This document shows, piece by piece, positions 53,140 to 64,000 of a stretch of 64,000 nucleotides of DNA (position 1 is the first letter of the stretch; each line of letters begins with the position of its first letter). Under the pieces are notes generated by a model. That model searched no databases, was not told where the DNA came from, and saw only the letters and a list, made by a program, of their open reading frames with translations. Both the position numbers and the translations under genes were made by a program. Source of the DNA: Tremella fuciformis (taxonomy: Eukaryota > Basidiomycota > Tremellomycetes > Tremellales > Tremellaceae); assembly GCA_032768795.1 (NCBI GenBank), contig CP136491.1, positions 1 through 64,000 on the forward strand. The letters are read 5' to 3'.

Positions 53140-55525
53140 TCACGACAACACAGGCTCTATACCCTGCATGGCCTGAGCCAGCTCTCTCATCCACAGATTC
53201 GGGTCTCCTGTCAGCCACTCTCCGCCCGGACGCAACCAATCCAAGATCTCCGCTGATGAGTCTCCAGCTGGCCGTGAGCTCCCAGGTATGCGCCTACAAT
53301 GCACAACCTCACCTCTCCCGTCCCTGATGTCGCGAGGTGGAGCAAGCAGGTTCTTGAAGTCCTCGCTACCTGGAATGTCCGGGAGAGTGCCTGCCAGCGT
53401 TCGTATCCGCGTCAAGGCCACCTCGCCGACCTCCCAGGCCGAGTCCACGCCGCGCTGCAGAGATTTCACGAGATCGTGCAGTAGACTCCAAGCTCGCTCG
53501 GTAGACACGTTGTTTGCCTGGAGCTTGAGGCAGGTGCGGAGGAGGAGAGCTGCAGCGTGTGAGATCTGGAACGAGCACCACGGTGTCCAGTAGCCCGCAT
53601 AGTCGTCCGACTGCAGGCTGTCCAGCAGAAACACCAGCTCCCCGATGACGTCCATGATGCTCTCAGCAGCCTGTCCACTGCGCGTTGCGCTCATCTCCCA
53701 TCGCGATTCGAACGCCATACGACAGATCATGAGTGATACGCCGATGCGACATAGCTTGTACGACTCTATTCTGGTAAGTACTGGCTTCGGCACCTTGTGT
53801 GAAAGGTACGCACGTATTCCTGGTAGCTGGGCAGATACGTCCAGGCCGCTTTCCACTTCGGTTAGTGCCTCGGCAGCCTGCCTCAGCTCGGTCCTGCCGC
53901 TCTGAGTGTCATCGTCCGACGATGCGAGCAGAGGGAGAAGCGAGTCAAGAACCACGCTCAGCCGACACATGGCCACGAATGCCGTCATGCTCTGCATGTC
54001 GGCCCCCTGCCCATTCCAGTCGTCGTCCTCAAGTGTCGGTAACGGGACAGTGATCGCTGAGGGGATGTTGGACGGTCGACCGTATACGCAAGCATTCCTA
54101 CGCATGAGCTGCGCAGGAAACATATCCTCGTCCTCTTACCATTTGTCCGCGATGTATAGGATGCACCATATTCGCTTGCGAATTGAACGCTCCCAGCGAG
54201 GCAGTCTCCACTCTGCGCTATTCCGATGCAAACCTAGGAGTTGCGCAACGCCAATCGCCTGAGTGTCATTTGCACAATCCTGTTCCAACCAGGGGAAGGA
54301 ATCACGCGGCAGATGTTCGTGTGGTTGCCGCCGGGATTGAGAAACGGTCGACCGTAGATGTCAAGCAGGGCTAACTGTAAAGTCTGCAGTCGTGGCTGGC
54401 GAAACTCGTTGTCCAGCAAGTGGAGCAGTATCGCCCAAAGCTCCTTACATTTGTGCCGCAACGCGGGAATGTAGACAGCGGAGTGGACCAGAATCCCCGT
54501 GAGCACGGTGTGGGGAAATGTTCCACCGCCTTGCCAAGCAAAGCAAGCTGCTTCAAGTCGCACTTTGTTGAGCATAGGTAAAGCAGGCAGGATCTTGTCC
54601 AGGAATCTCACTTCATCAGCTGTGCGGCGCGACAAGACACGAGGACCTATTCCCCGCATGCTCTCACATCTGTAGCAGCCTAGCTGGGTATTCGGCGTGT
54701 TCGGCTCGCAAAAGGTTGTTGACCGTATCGTAAGCCTTCTCCGCCTCGAAGGCCGTGTTCGATAGACCGTAGACTTTGGATGGGTTCCGTAGGAAGAATA
54801 CCGGCCGACGAGGATCTGCGACCTGCCTGAAGGCGACTGTATCGCCGGGAGAGGAACCCGTTGGGCTCGTCACCACGCCCGTCTTTGATGGAACCGAAAG
54901 CGTGAGATGCGCAAATGCGAATGAACCAAGATACTGAGACTCCTCTTGATCGTTCGTCTCCAGATCGAGTGACGGGTAGTCAGGATCGTCGCTCTGCTCA
55001 TCAGTGGAGTTTGGATTGACTCGCACTGATGGCGCACCACTGAAGACTCTCTCGAAAAGTCTCGGTCTAGGTTGTCGAGCAGCGCCAGGAGCGGGTGGGA
55101 AGGCTTCGCCTTGGCCTTGCCTTTCCAGGTGGAAGAGATTGCGGTGGCCGAATGCGTCCGCCAAGCATCAGTTGGTCCTCCTACCGGACGTAGAGCTGCT
55201 AGCGTATCATCTTTGAGGCGTGACGCAGGAGTTGGTCGATGTCGGTTCACTGAGGGAGACGCAAACGTGCACGGCTTATCCGCTTTTGAGCATGAGATGC
55301 ATGGTTGGCCGCGGGAGACGATCTGGCATGTCTGTTTCTGCTTGCGACACCGGTCGCATGGTCGGTCTTTCCGACTTCGCGTGGGACGAAGGCTGACACG
55401 ATCAGCCTGCACGAGGCTGTAGGGCACCAGCCAGTACCCCCAAACTACGTGGCTCACCTACTATCGCGAGCGATTACGTCTGGTTGAGGGCTAGCGTTGG
55501 TCGGCCGTGCCGTAGGCGGTTCCAT
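53140..55525 (-). CDS. Zn2Cys6 transcription factor
   Basis: The start is best placed at ATG 55525 (MEPPTARPTNASPQPD); a GTGAGC...GTCAG intron of ~60 bp then joins it in frame to SLRPTRSRKDRPCDRC. The zinc cluster is CDRCRKQKQTC then CISCSKADKPC, spacing C-x2-C-x6-C-x8-C-x2-C-x6-C. A Ser/Thr/Pro-rich linker and a fungal-specific homology region follow (FLDKILPALPMLNKVRLEAA), with further introns near 55100, 54660 and 54200; the final exon has 327 codons and ends at 53140. It is divergent from the dialkylglycine decarboxylase, with several GTTGCCCGG words in between, and is tail to tail with the dipeptidase. It is the obvious candidate regulator of this block. Confidence 0.83.
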
Positions 55526-55606
55526 GACTGAACAATCGCTGCAGTGTCTCGGTGATCAGTGACACTGGCCTCGTTGCCCGCTCTGATCTGTGCGTTCGAA
55601 GCTGTT

Positions 55607-55822
55607 GGGCAACCAGAATATACCTCAGAAACACAGTCATCGGAAATGGCCGTCAACGGGAGGAGCGGGCAAAAGTTGCCCGGGGTGCACAGCCCTTTCT
55701 CCGGATTGGCCAATGACTAGTTTGTCGAAGCTCCTCAAACAAAGGACTCACCACAGCTGTCTTACCAGGCCTCTAGCGGATCCTCCTGTTGCGTACGATG
55801 CCACGCATGGCTCCTTGCCCGG
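55607..55822. promoter_or_regulatory. GTTGCCCGG sites in the regulator-decarboxylase promoter
   Basis: GGGCAAC at about 55607, CGGGCAA at about 55665, GTTGCCCGG at 55675 and TTGCCCGG at 55815, all in the 421-bp gap between ATG 55525 (minus) and ATG 55947 (plus). Confidence 0.58.
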
Positions 55823-55946
55823 TGGCCTCCGGACCCACATTGAGCCAACTCCCTTTGGGTTTTCGAGAACCGCATCGGCCGCACCTATATACATCCTCGT
55901 TTCGATTAGTGGTATACGACCTGACGTTTGCTGCTGGTGAGCAAGA

Positions 55947-57506
<1,560 letters not shown>

Positions 57507-57560
57507 ATCTCGCTCTTAACATGCTATGCATGCTTTCATTATTCAGAGCTACTATAGGAC

Positions 57561-58514
57561 TCAAGTATGAGAGGTCTTGCCGAGACACCAGAGGATCTCC
57601 TGCACGACCAGCTCGGGCTCCCAGTAATTGACCAAGTGACCGGAGACCGAGGTAATGACCATCCGATGCACCGAAGACAACTTGAGCACCTCGCTGTTCA
57701 TGCGGAGCTCAACGTCGGGCAAGCGGTTGCAGAAATCCTGGATCACCTCGTGGTCTTCTGGTGTCCCATTTCCGGCAGCTTTCGCTGCGTCCAAGCACAG
57801 CTGAAAGTCGCGTGCGAGGTTGCCCATAATGACGCTGAGCGGTCGCTGTCCCAGTGCCTGTCGTTCAAGCTGGCCGTGTTTGCCAAGGTCGAGCAAGGAT
57901 TGCTCGTAGGCCGACCATTCGCCCGCTGAAGGGTCACCGCCCTCATCGGCAACCTTCTTCTTCCTCGCTTCGGCGACCAAGATATGTGACCACTCGTCTG
58001 CCGTGCAATGATGGTTCTTCGAGAGCCCGGAAGCCTCCAGAATATTCACCTTGCCGCCCAGAACCACGCGCATCCACGCGTCGATTGGCCATCGACGCTC
58101 GACCTGCGTTCGCTCCTGATTGGCGTCGACGTATACAATGCCGGCCACAGCCTCGTCGCGCAGCTCGAGATACTCTCGGCCAATGATACCAGCGAACGAG
58201 TGGAGAACGAGCAGATATGGCTTTGGTATCTCCGCGGCTTCGAGCAGCTGCGAAAGCTCTTGGGCGAGCTGAGAGGCGGAACGTGGGGCATCGACAGGCG
58301 GAGAAGAGCCGATCCCGAACCGGTCATAGCTAACGCTCCTGACGTGCGGCGGCAACAGTCGTTGAACTGCACACCAGTCGTGCGCAGCTCCTCCCAGGCC
58401 GGCGACGAGGACGATAGTTGGGCTACCCGGGGTTGTCGGCTCTGTTGGTAGGTGCTCGACAATGTGTACGTCTCGGCCCTGCACCTGGACGAAACGCTCG
58501 GTCGTTTGGGCCAT
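57561..58514 (-). CDS. Alpha/beta-fold hydrolase
   Basis: Single-exon frame of ~317 residues from ATG 58514 (MAQTTERFVQVQGRD). Marks are TIVLVAGLGGAAHDW (oxyanion-hole loop), VSYDRFGIGSS, the nucleophile elbow LVLHSFAGIIGREY (Leu-His-Ser-Phe-Ala-Gly, the first usual Gly replaced) and SVSGHLVNYWEPELV with the likely catalytic His. An Asp follows strand 6 (LPDVELR region). Substrate unknown; esterase or amidase activity is possible. It is convergent with the decarboxylase (55 bp between stops) and divergent from the UNC93-like gene, with a GTTGCCCGG-rich promoter between. Confidence 0.82.
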   Translation of the reverse strand: MAQTTERFVQVQGRDVHIVEHLPTEPTTPGSPTIVLVAGLGGAAHDWCAVQRLLPPHVRSVSYDRFGIGSSPPVDAPRSASQLAQELSQLLEAAEIPKPYLLVLHSFAGIIGREYLELRDEAVAGIVYVDANQERTQVERRWPIDAWMRVVLGGKVNILEASGLSKNHHCTADEWSHILVAEARKKKVADEGGDPSAGEWSAYEQSLLDLGKHGQLERQALGQRPLSVIMGNLARDFQLCLDAAKAAGNGTPEDHEVIQDFCNRLPDVELRMNSEVLKLSSVHRMVITSVSGHLVNYWEPELVVQEILWCLGKTSHT

Positions 58515-58677
58515 GCTAGATAGGAGTCGGTCCTTGCTGTCGATGTCGATGCTGCAGACCTTGGTTCTATGACCAATCTGTGATCGAGCTTGAAGCAGTG
58601 TCCGTCTGCCATCAGCCCGTCTCAACTGTCGTCAGGCTGGTATCAGGGGAGGAGGCGGCCGGCGCCCATCCTTCCTG

Positions 58678-58907
58678 TTGCCCGTCTGTCCAATTGACTG
58701 AATGCTGGCGGCACCGTTGTGTCAAGAGCAGGGGGAAAGTGGGTTCCGGATACATCCCACGGCCCACCGGAATCACGCAATCCCTGGAAACATGTTGCCC
58801 GACGCTCTTTATCTCCACTCTGCAAAATGTTGCCCGGGATGCGGGCAACCACCGGGCAGGCTCATTCAATGTTGCGCTGCCGTATCTGGGTATCTTGACT
58901 TGCCCGG
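58678..58907. promoter_or_regulatory. GTTGCCCGG cluster in the hydrolase/UNC93-like promoter
   Basis: GTTGCCCG at 58678, GTTGCCCG at 58794, GTTGCCCGGG at 58829, CGGGCAAC at 58842, CCGGGCA at 58852 and TTGCCCGG at 58900. The 58829 and 58842 copies face each other across 3 bp, forming an inverted pair as expected for a dimeric zinc-cluster regulator. Confidence 0.65.
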
Positions 58908-59027
58908 AGAATGTCAGCTCATCTCCTACTTGATGCAGTATAAGACTTGGCCCAACTGTGACGACTCAGCATCATCAGCAGTCCCCTACCACCGCTAAAG
59001 CTGTTCTTCGGAGCCCAGCAACTCATC

Positions 59028-60767
59028 ATGTCCGCCGTGCCGACCCCGGTCAAACTGTCGCCGTACCGTCTTAATTCGCCCTTCGTGCAGAATGCTGCTT
59101 GCGGTCTCGTCCTTGCCCTTGCCCCAGGAATGTTCACCGCTCTCGCCTCTCTTGGAGCTGGAGGCACTCAGGCGTCCAACACGAAAGTCTCGTCTACGGT
59201 CGCCGCAGTGAGTCGCTCGCGGATCTCGTAGCGTCTCTGACGATACAGACCTTGTATGCCATATACACCTTCACTGGCTGGTTTGCAGGCGTCATGTTGA
59301 ATACCGTGGGGCCGCGATGGACGATGGCCCTCGGTGCGGTAGGCTATCCAGTGTATGTGCCCTCACGCATATAGTCTATTCGAGTTGAAACTGACATCCC
59401 AGGTACGGGGCGGCTTTCTGGTACTTTGACCGCACCGGCCACGCTTGGTTCCCCTATGTGAGAATCAGTGAATGACAAGCTGCACGAACCTGACGGATCA
59501 GCTCTCGGCGGTGGTACTTGGTGTGTCCGCTGGGTGGCTGTGGTCGACCGCGGGTTACTGCATCACCGCTTATTCGACCGAGAGCAAGCGTGGTCTATAC
59601 AACGCCGTGCAGGCCACACTGTCAGCCATGGTGCGTCATTGCAATGCTCCGGTCAGTATCTTGAAGGGAGACTGACCTTGCAGGGATCGGTGATAGGTTC
59701 TGCTCTGACCTTTGGCATCGTCTACCAGCTGCCTGTGTCGACCGCTGGCACCTCCGTACCCACCGCAGTTTACGCCTGCTTCACCACGCTCATGATCCTG
59801 AGCCCTATCGTAGCTGCCCTTCTGCTCATCGATCCCGCCAAGATCATCCGGGAGGACGGCACAAAGGTCGCCGACTTCCGGAGCACCAAGACGACCACGC
59901 TCAAGCGCGAGTTCAAGGACACGCTCGCCATGGTCAAAGACTGGCGTCTGATGCTCATGATGCCCGTCTTCTTCGCCTGCGATGTCGCCACCGTCACCCC
60001 TTCCCTGAACGCCTTCTACTTCAACCTGCGCACGCGCACCCTGCTAGCGTTCATCACGACCTTGGCGGCCATTCCCACAGTCATCGGCCTTGCGCCTATC
60101 CTCGACAGCAAGCGCTTCAGCCGGCGCACGCGCGGCCTGCTGGGCGTAAGCTTCCTCGGTCTTCTGGTCTTGGGCGCGTGGTGTGGCACGCTCGGCTGGC
60201 TGGTCGGCAAGGATCTCGACCGGACCCAGGCTGGACCCAACTATGACTGGTCCGATGAACCGGCATTCATCGGTTTCGCCATTGTCTACTTCCTCTCAGG
60301 CGCAGTATCGGGTATCTACGGCGGCGTCATTCTCTGGGTGCTGAGCGCCTTCACAAACTCGCCTGCCAAGCTGGCTTCGTCTGTCGGGCTCATGAAGGGG
60401 ACAATCGCCGCTGGCATCTGCATCATCTTCGCCATCGACTCGACCCTTCTGTCATGGCATACGGAGATCGCCTACGCATTCACTATCCAGTTCCTCGGTG
60501 TCGCAATCATGTTCTTCCTTTGCTGGACGCAGGTTCGCGAGACGAATTACTTTACAGAGGAGGATGTGTGAGTCATCTCGCTTCGGTGCACGAGGAAAAC
60601 GGTACTGATATATACTCAGCGTCGTACCGGTCGCCTTCATGGCCGGTGCGGAGGAGGGCAAGGTTGTGCACGAAAACGAGCTTCACCATCAGCTCGATGC
60701 TGCCGGTCTGGCCACCGAGCTCGTGGACGAGAAGGATATCCCGGTGACCGAGATCCGATCCGCCTAA
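59028..60767 (+). CDS. UNC93-like MFS membrane protein
   Basis: Start MSAVPTPVKLSPYRLNSP; five exons, stop 60765-60767. Membrane segments include NAACGLVLALAPGMFTALAS, TLYAIYTFTGWFAGVMLN, GVSAGWLWSTAGYCITAY and GFAIVYFLSGAVSGIYGG; ESKRGLYNAVQATLSAMGSV is typical of the UNC93/DUF895 branch of the MFS in fungi. The C-terminal ~50 residues are acidic and cytosolic (ELVDEKDIPVTEIRSA). Substrate unknown. The promoter is packed with the GTTGCCCGG word, so it is likely co-regulated with the dipeptidase and decarboxylase and might move their substrate. Confidence 0.82.
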
Positions 60768-61319
60768 GCTGCGTTCCTTAGTCAACGAGTCGCTTGCTCG
60801 GGATATGTCGTTTGATGTGGACAAGGGGGGTGGGGGTGGGGTGAGGGGAGGTCCAACGGGAGCGATTAGTCGTTCTGGTTGTCAAGGTCGCGTTGAGTTT
60901 CGATCCAAGGATCACTCGAAGCCTATTTAGAGCTTGTATAGATTCATCTCAATCCGCTGCTCGGTCCGTCGTGGGGCATACAGGGCTATGCATCCAGGTT
61001 TTTGGGAGTTTCATGCCCATGACAGGCGTGAAGTGCGCGAGCCGTCTTCTATCGAGCTAGCGGGCTATTTTGTGAGGCGTTCCCAGCTCTGGTTTGACGC
61101 AGCAAACACGGGATCGACCGATGGGTAAACCGCAGGTAGACGCCTTCCAACGCAATTGGCCTCATCACGATGGCGTGATACAGGATGATGCGGTCCTTGA
61201 CTGGGCTGCTCGGAAGGCCGGATCTCGGACGCCGAGAAAAGGCTCACGTACAGTACCCACCGTCATTACTCCATGGGATGCATTGTATGCTGGTTCACGC
61301 AATACGCATCTCCACGACA
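60768..61319. other. Intergenic region with a G-rich tract
   Basis: About 550 bp. At 60825-60848 the plus strand has four G-runs of four or more separated by single T or TGA, a potential quadruplex in the 3' flank of the UNC93-like gene. No gene is seen. Confidence 0.5.
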
Positions 61320-61763
61320 ATGTCCCGCCCAGCCGTCGCCGACTTTGTCGATGCCTTCTTCACCAAGCTCCTGTTCCAAACCGACGATGCCATTGCCACA
61401 ACCGTGCTGCAGCAGCTGAGTCCCGAAGCCGAGATCAAGTGAGCCCCATACGCGGTCTGGGATCATGACTGATAGCGTAGCATCAACGGCAATGCTCTCG
61501 CTGCCAGCGACTTCTCTGGTCTCATCTTGACCCAGTTCCGACCTGCTTTCTTGGCGAGCATCGTGTCCATACAAGATCTTAACATCATCACGAGCAACGA
61601 CGCCGGAACAGCGGGGACGGTCGCCCAGTACACCAAGTACAAGACGGTGGGGAAAGACGGCGAAGAGCTGCAGCAAAGCGCAACGACCATCGTGCGCGTC
61701 GAAATCAAGGACGGCGCTCCGATAGTGACAGCTCTGTACGAGGCCCAAACCGTCGACAAGTGA
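61320..61763 (+). CDS. NTF2-like fold protein
   Basis: Small protein (~130 residues) in two exons: MSRPAVADFVDAFFTKLLFQ... up to AEIK, an intron at about 61440-61481, then INGNALAASDFSGLILTQFRP to TGA 61761-61763. Helix-rich start, a conserved Asn-Gly turn (KINGNA) and C-terminal beta strands (TIVRVEIKDGAPIVTALYEAQ) are those of the NTF2/SnoaL-like superfamily. The family includes transport factors, cyclases and many proteins of unknown role. It lies tail to tail with the sulfurtransferase, 28 bp between stops. Confidence 0.72.
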
Positions 61764-61791
61764 TGCATGTTAAAGTTCTGTTGTCATAGGT

Positions 61792-62798
61792 CTACGGCTC
61801 AAGACCCGTGTTGCGGGGAGTGCCTTCCCGTGCTGACCATCCTCCCCACGATTCGTCGTACAGACGCGAGTCCACCCCTATCGACTGCAGCTGCAGCCAG
61901 TTTATTGCCGCAGAGAGGCCACCACCGCAGGCTGCAGTAAGCGAATTGCTCGGAGACCTAGCTCATCGACCCACTGTTGATGACTGTCTGTTTTCCGGAA
62001 AGAATGTTGTCCAGCTTCTGCTCTCCCAATTGATGGGCAATCTCCTCCTTCAGAGCCGCGGGGTCACGGAGATAGGTATGACCAGCTCCGTCGTCAAGCA
62101 GTGCAGTCGGGAAGTCAAATGAGAGGGAGGTGGGAATGTGCCCGCTGCTGTACGACCCCTTGGGTCGGGCGTCGATGAGGTATACTCCTTCCTCGCCAAC
62201 ATCTTTTCGGGAGGCCAGCTTCTGGACCTCGTCAAACTGCACGACCGCGCTCGTCGGCGCACTCGGTACGGGGTAAATCGTGGCCTGAGATCAGCTACAT
62301 CCATCTACACTGTATTCTGACGGACCTCGAATGCTCTAGGCTGTCCACTCTCCAGTGGCACACCCTCTTTCACCGCACGAGGCAAGCCTCCGTCTATGAC
62401 AGAAACTCGTTTGTGCCCGTATACCTGTTGTCAGAGATCGTTCGCTGAGCCTGACGAACGTGGCTCACCTTGAAGGTCCATGCCGTGCGCGGTGCCGCAA
62501 AGATCCCTTCCCCATCATAGACGACGACGTGAGAGTCAGGTGTGATACCGTGTTCTCCTGCGAATTTGGCGAAACGCTCTGGCGAGGGCAACATCAGGGC
62601 ATAGCCATCCGGGTGCGGTTCGGACACTGCATCCAGATCCCACCATCGTGCCCCTGGGATCCTCGGTCCGCGCTTGAACTCCTCATATGCGTTACGGTTG
62701 GGGGGCGGCTCGTAAAGCCAAGACGCGTCCAGGATGACCACGTCGGGCTGGCTCAGCAGGGGAGATGTTGGAGGAATGATGAGCGGGACATCGGTCAT
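61792..62798 (-). CDS. Two-domain sulfurtransferase (rhodanese / mercaptopyruvate type)
   Basis: Transfers sulfane sulfur from thiosulfate or 3-mercaptopyruvate. Start MTDVPLIIPPTSPLLSQ at 62798. The first, inactive rhodanese domain has VVILDASWLYEPPPN, IPGARWWDLDAVS and VVVYDGEGIFAAPRTAWTF; an intron near 62470-62425 leads to VIDGGLPRAVKEG. The second domain has GVYLIDARPKGSY and HIPTSLSFDFPTALL; a final intron (about 61975-61933) joins INT to the active loop CGGGLSAAINWL, whose Cys is the catalytic residue. C-terminus SRLYDESWGGWSAREG is family-typical. The stop is 61792-61794. Six-residue loop CGGGLS is closer to mercaptopyruvate sulfurtransferases (CGSGVT) than to thiosulfate enzymes. Confidence 0.88.
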
Positions 62799-63113
62799 GA
62801 TGAGCTGGTCAAGTCTCGCACACTCTTCCGCTCGCGCTGTTGATGTTGAGCTTCAGTCACTCGGCGTTCTCGTGGCTGACATGCATACACGACTGCATTG
62901 CGACATGTGTGCTCATCCAGTGGCGCGATTGCGCAGGCCTTGGCGGCGACGCTCTCGTATTCGGCCATCCGAGGGCGGTCATCCGAGCCAGCGGTCATCC
63001 GAGTGAGCACGCACTTTCCGAGCTGCTGTCATAGTGCATGCTACCGGCCGCCGATGGCGTGAGACCGTAGAAAAGAGAGGCGCGAAGCATCGTCTACTCT
63101 GTCCAGTGACACG

Positions 63114-64000
63114 ATGACTATCGAAGTAAAGCCGACCGTGTTGATTATTGGATGTGGACCAGCGTGAGTGTAAGAGCGCAGGCATCAACTCTGACGCCTC
63201 AGAGGTCTCGGTGCCATCGAACAGTTCAAGCGCAAAGGTTTCGACGTCGTCGCATATGACGCCAGAGACAGTGTTGGAGGCCTGTGGTGAGTAGGAGATG
63301 TAAGGGTAGCACATGTCTAAGAGCAGGAACTTTGACCCGAACCCAGCACCTTCACGCATCACCTTTGACCAGTTTGGCTATGCGATCGCCCTCACCCAAG
63401 CGGAACAAGAGGGGCGACCTGTCGCGCCTCCCACTCCAGTGTATGCCGGAGTCAAAGCGAACACTCCCAAAGTAAGATTACCCCTCCCAGTACAGTTTTG
63501 GCACTGCTGACCGGCAGGATGTGATGCCATACCGCTCACACCCCTACCCAGCCGGCACAGACGACGCGCCCACATACAAAGTGATAAAGCAGTACCAGGA
63601 TCGCCATGCGAAGCAGTACATGGAGTACATCCGCCTCGGGCGTGTCGTCACGCGTTTGCGGCACACACCCGAAGGCCATGCTGCGCAGAAACGGTGGCTC
63701 GTAGAGTGGACTCCGTCGGAGACGAGCAATGACCCGCACATTGGCACAGCCTTCGAGGAGTCATTCGATCACGTCGTCGTGGCTAATGGATCTGACTCGC
63801 GGCCGTTCATCCCATTCGTCGACGGCCTCTGGAACTGGAGAGGGCAGATGGAGCATTCGCGGTGGTACCGGCGGCCGGAGACATACGCGGGAAAGGTGAG
63901 TCATCGCTTGGAGGCAGGGGCTGATTGCAGACCGTCCTCGTTGTTGGTGCGGGCCCGTCCAGTGCCGACATTGTACGAGAACTGGGATTGTTGAAGGTCG
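63114..64000 (+). CDS. Flavin-containing monooxygenase, 5' part (cut by window end)
   Basis: Start MTIEVKPTVLIIGCGPA, with the FAD-binding GxGxxG completed after a short intron (GLGAIEQFKRKGFDVVAYD, then DSVGGLW). Further exons give DVMPYRSHPYPAGTDDAPTY, YKVIKQYQDRHAKQYMEYIR and FDHVVVANGSDSRPFIP. The window ends in the second dinucleotide (NADPH) motif TVLVVGAGPSSADI, so roughly the C-terminal half is missing. Class B FMO family: N- or S-oxygenation of soft nucleophiles, or Baeyer-Villiger chemistry. It is divergent from the sulfurtransferase, which hints at sulfur compound handling. The 3' end lies beyond the window. Confidence 0.88.

Noticed and set aside
55455..55713. Alternative starts of the Zn2Cys6 regulator at 55457 or 55713
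   Set aside because: These positions are GTG and TTG, not ATG; splicing from ATG 55525 through a GTGAGC donor reaches the cluster in frame.

Overview
This window is a fungal chromosome end. It opens with 23 perfect CCCCCTAA units plus one 7-nt unit (TTAGGGGG read outward). That repeat type, together with many introns of about 35-60 bp and GC-rich genes, points to a basidiomycete yeast lineage, most likely Tremellomycetes (Cryptococcus/Kwoniella/Trichosporon relatives). This is inference from the repeat and introns, not a species call.

Region 1 (1-8826) is subtelomere: degenerate G-rich repeats, a 746-aa gene ending in an OTU-type cysteine protease domain, a 167-bp tandem satellite, and a truncated Ty3/gypsy retrotransposon. 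The retroelement has a 470-bp LTR, Gag, a CCCAAAA -1 frameshift site, protease and the start of RT. It breaks off inside RT exactly at 14 nt of telomere-like sequence oriented like the present telomere, which suggests an old chromosome end. No gene is recognisable from 8827 to 10628.

Region 2 (10.6-33.7 kb) is a sugar/ester utilisation neighbourhood. It holds two divergent modules, each a sugar-porter MFS beside a type-B carboxylesterase, plus a thioredoxin-fold protein, a DHA1 exporter and a regulator that appears to carry two Zn2Cys6 clusters in tandem. A TTCGGCT/AGCCGAA motif is clustered in their promoters. The region is split by a nested insertion: a ~406-bp MITE (8-bp duplication GTGACATT) that was itself hit by an ~8.9-kb Mutator-like element (10-bp duplication CGTCGTGCCC). 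The large element encodes a MULE transposase continuing into a USP-like and a Ulp1/C48-like cysteine protease, and a separate coiled-coil protein with a 136-bp hairpin in its intron.

Region 3 (34.2-49.3 kb) holds a TRI12-type MFS, a group A FAD aromatic monooxygenase, a C2H2/fungal-specific regulator, a Dal5-type MFS and a full-size PDR ABC transporter. It looks like an aromatic/xenobiotic handling block.

Region 4 (50.3-64 kb) holds a UPF0303/GlcG-like protein, an M19 membrane dipeptidase, a Zn2Cys6 regulator, a 2,2-dialkylglycine decarboxylase, an alpha/beta hydrolase, an UNC93-like membrane protein, an NTF2-like protein, a two-domain sulfurtransferase and a flavin monooxygenase cut by the window end. 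A GTTGCCCGG motif recurs in three promoters here. Together this suggests a regulon that breaks down alpha,alpha-dialkyl amino acids such as Aib, possibly released from peptides.

Exon structures were read by eye from splice signals and frame continuity. Outer starts and stops are given where both could be found; internal introns are approximate unless stated.
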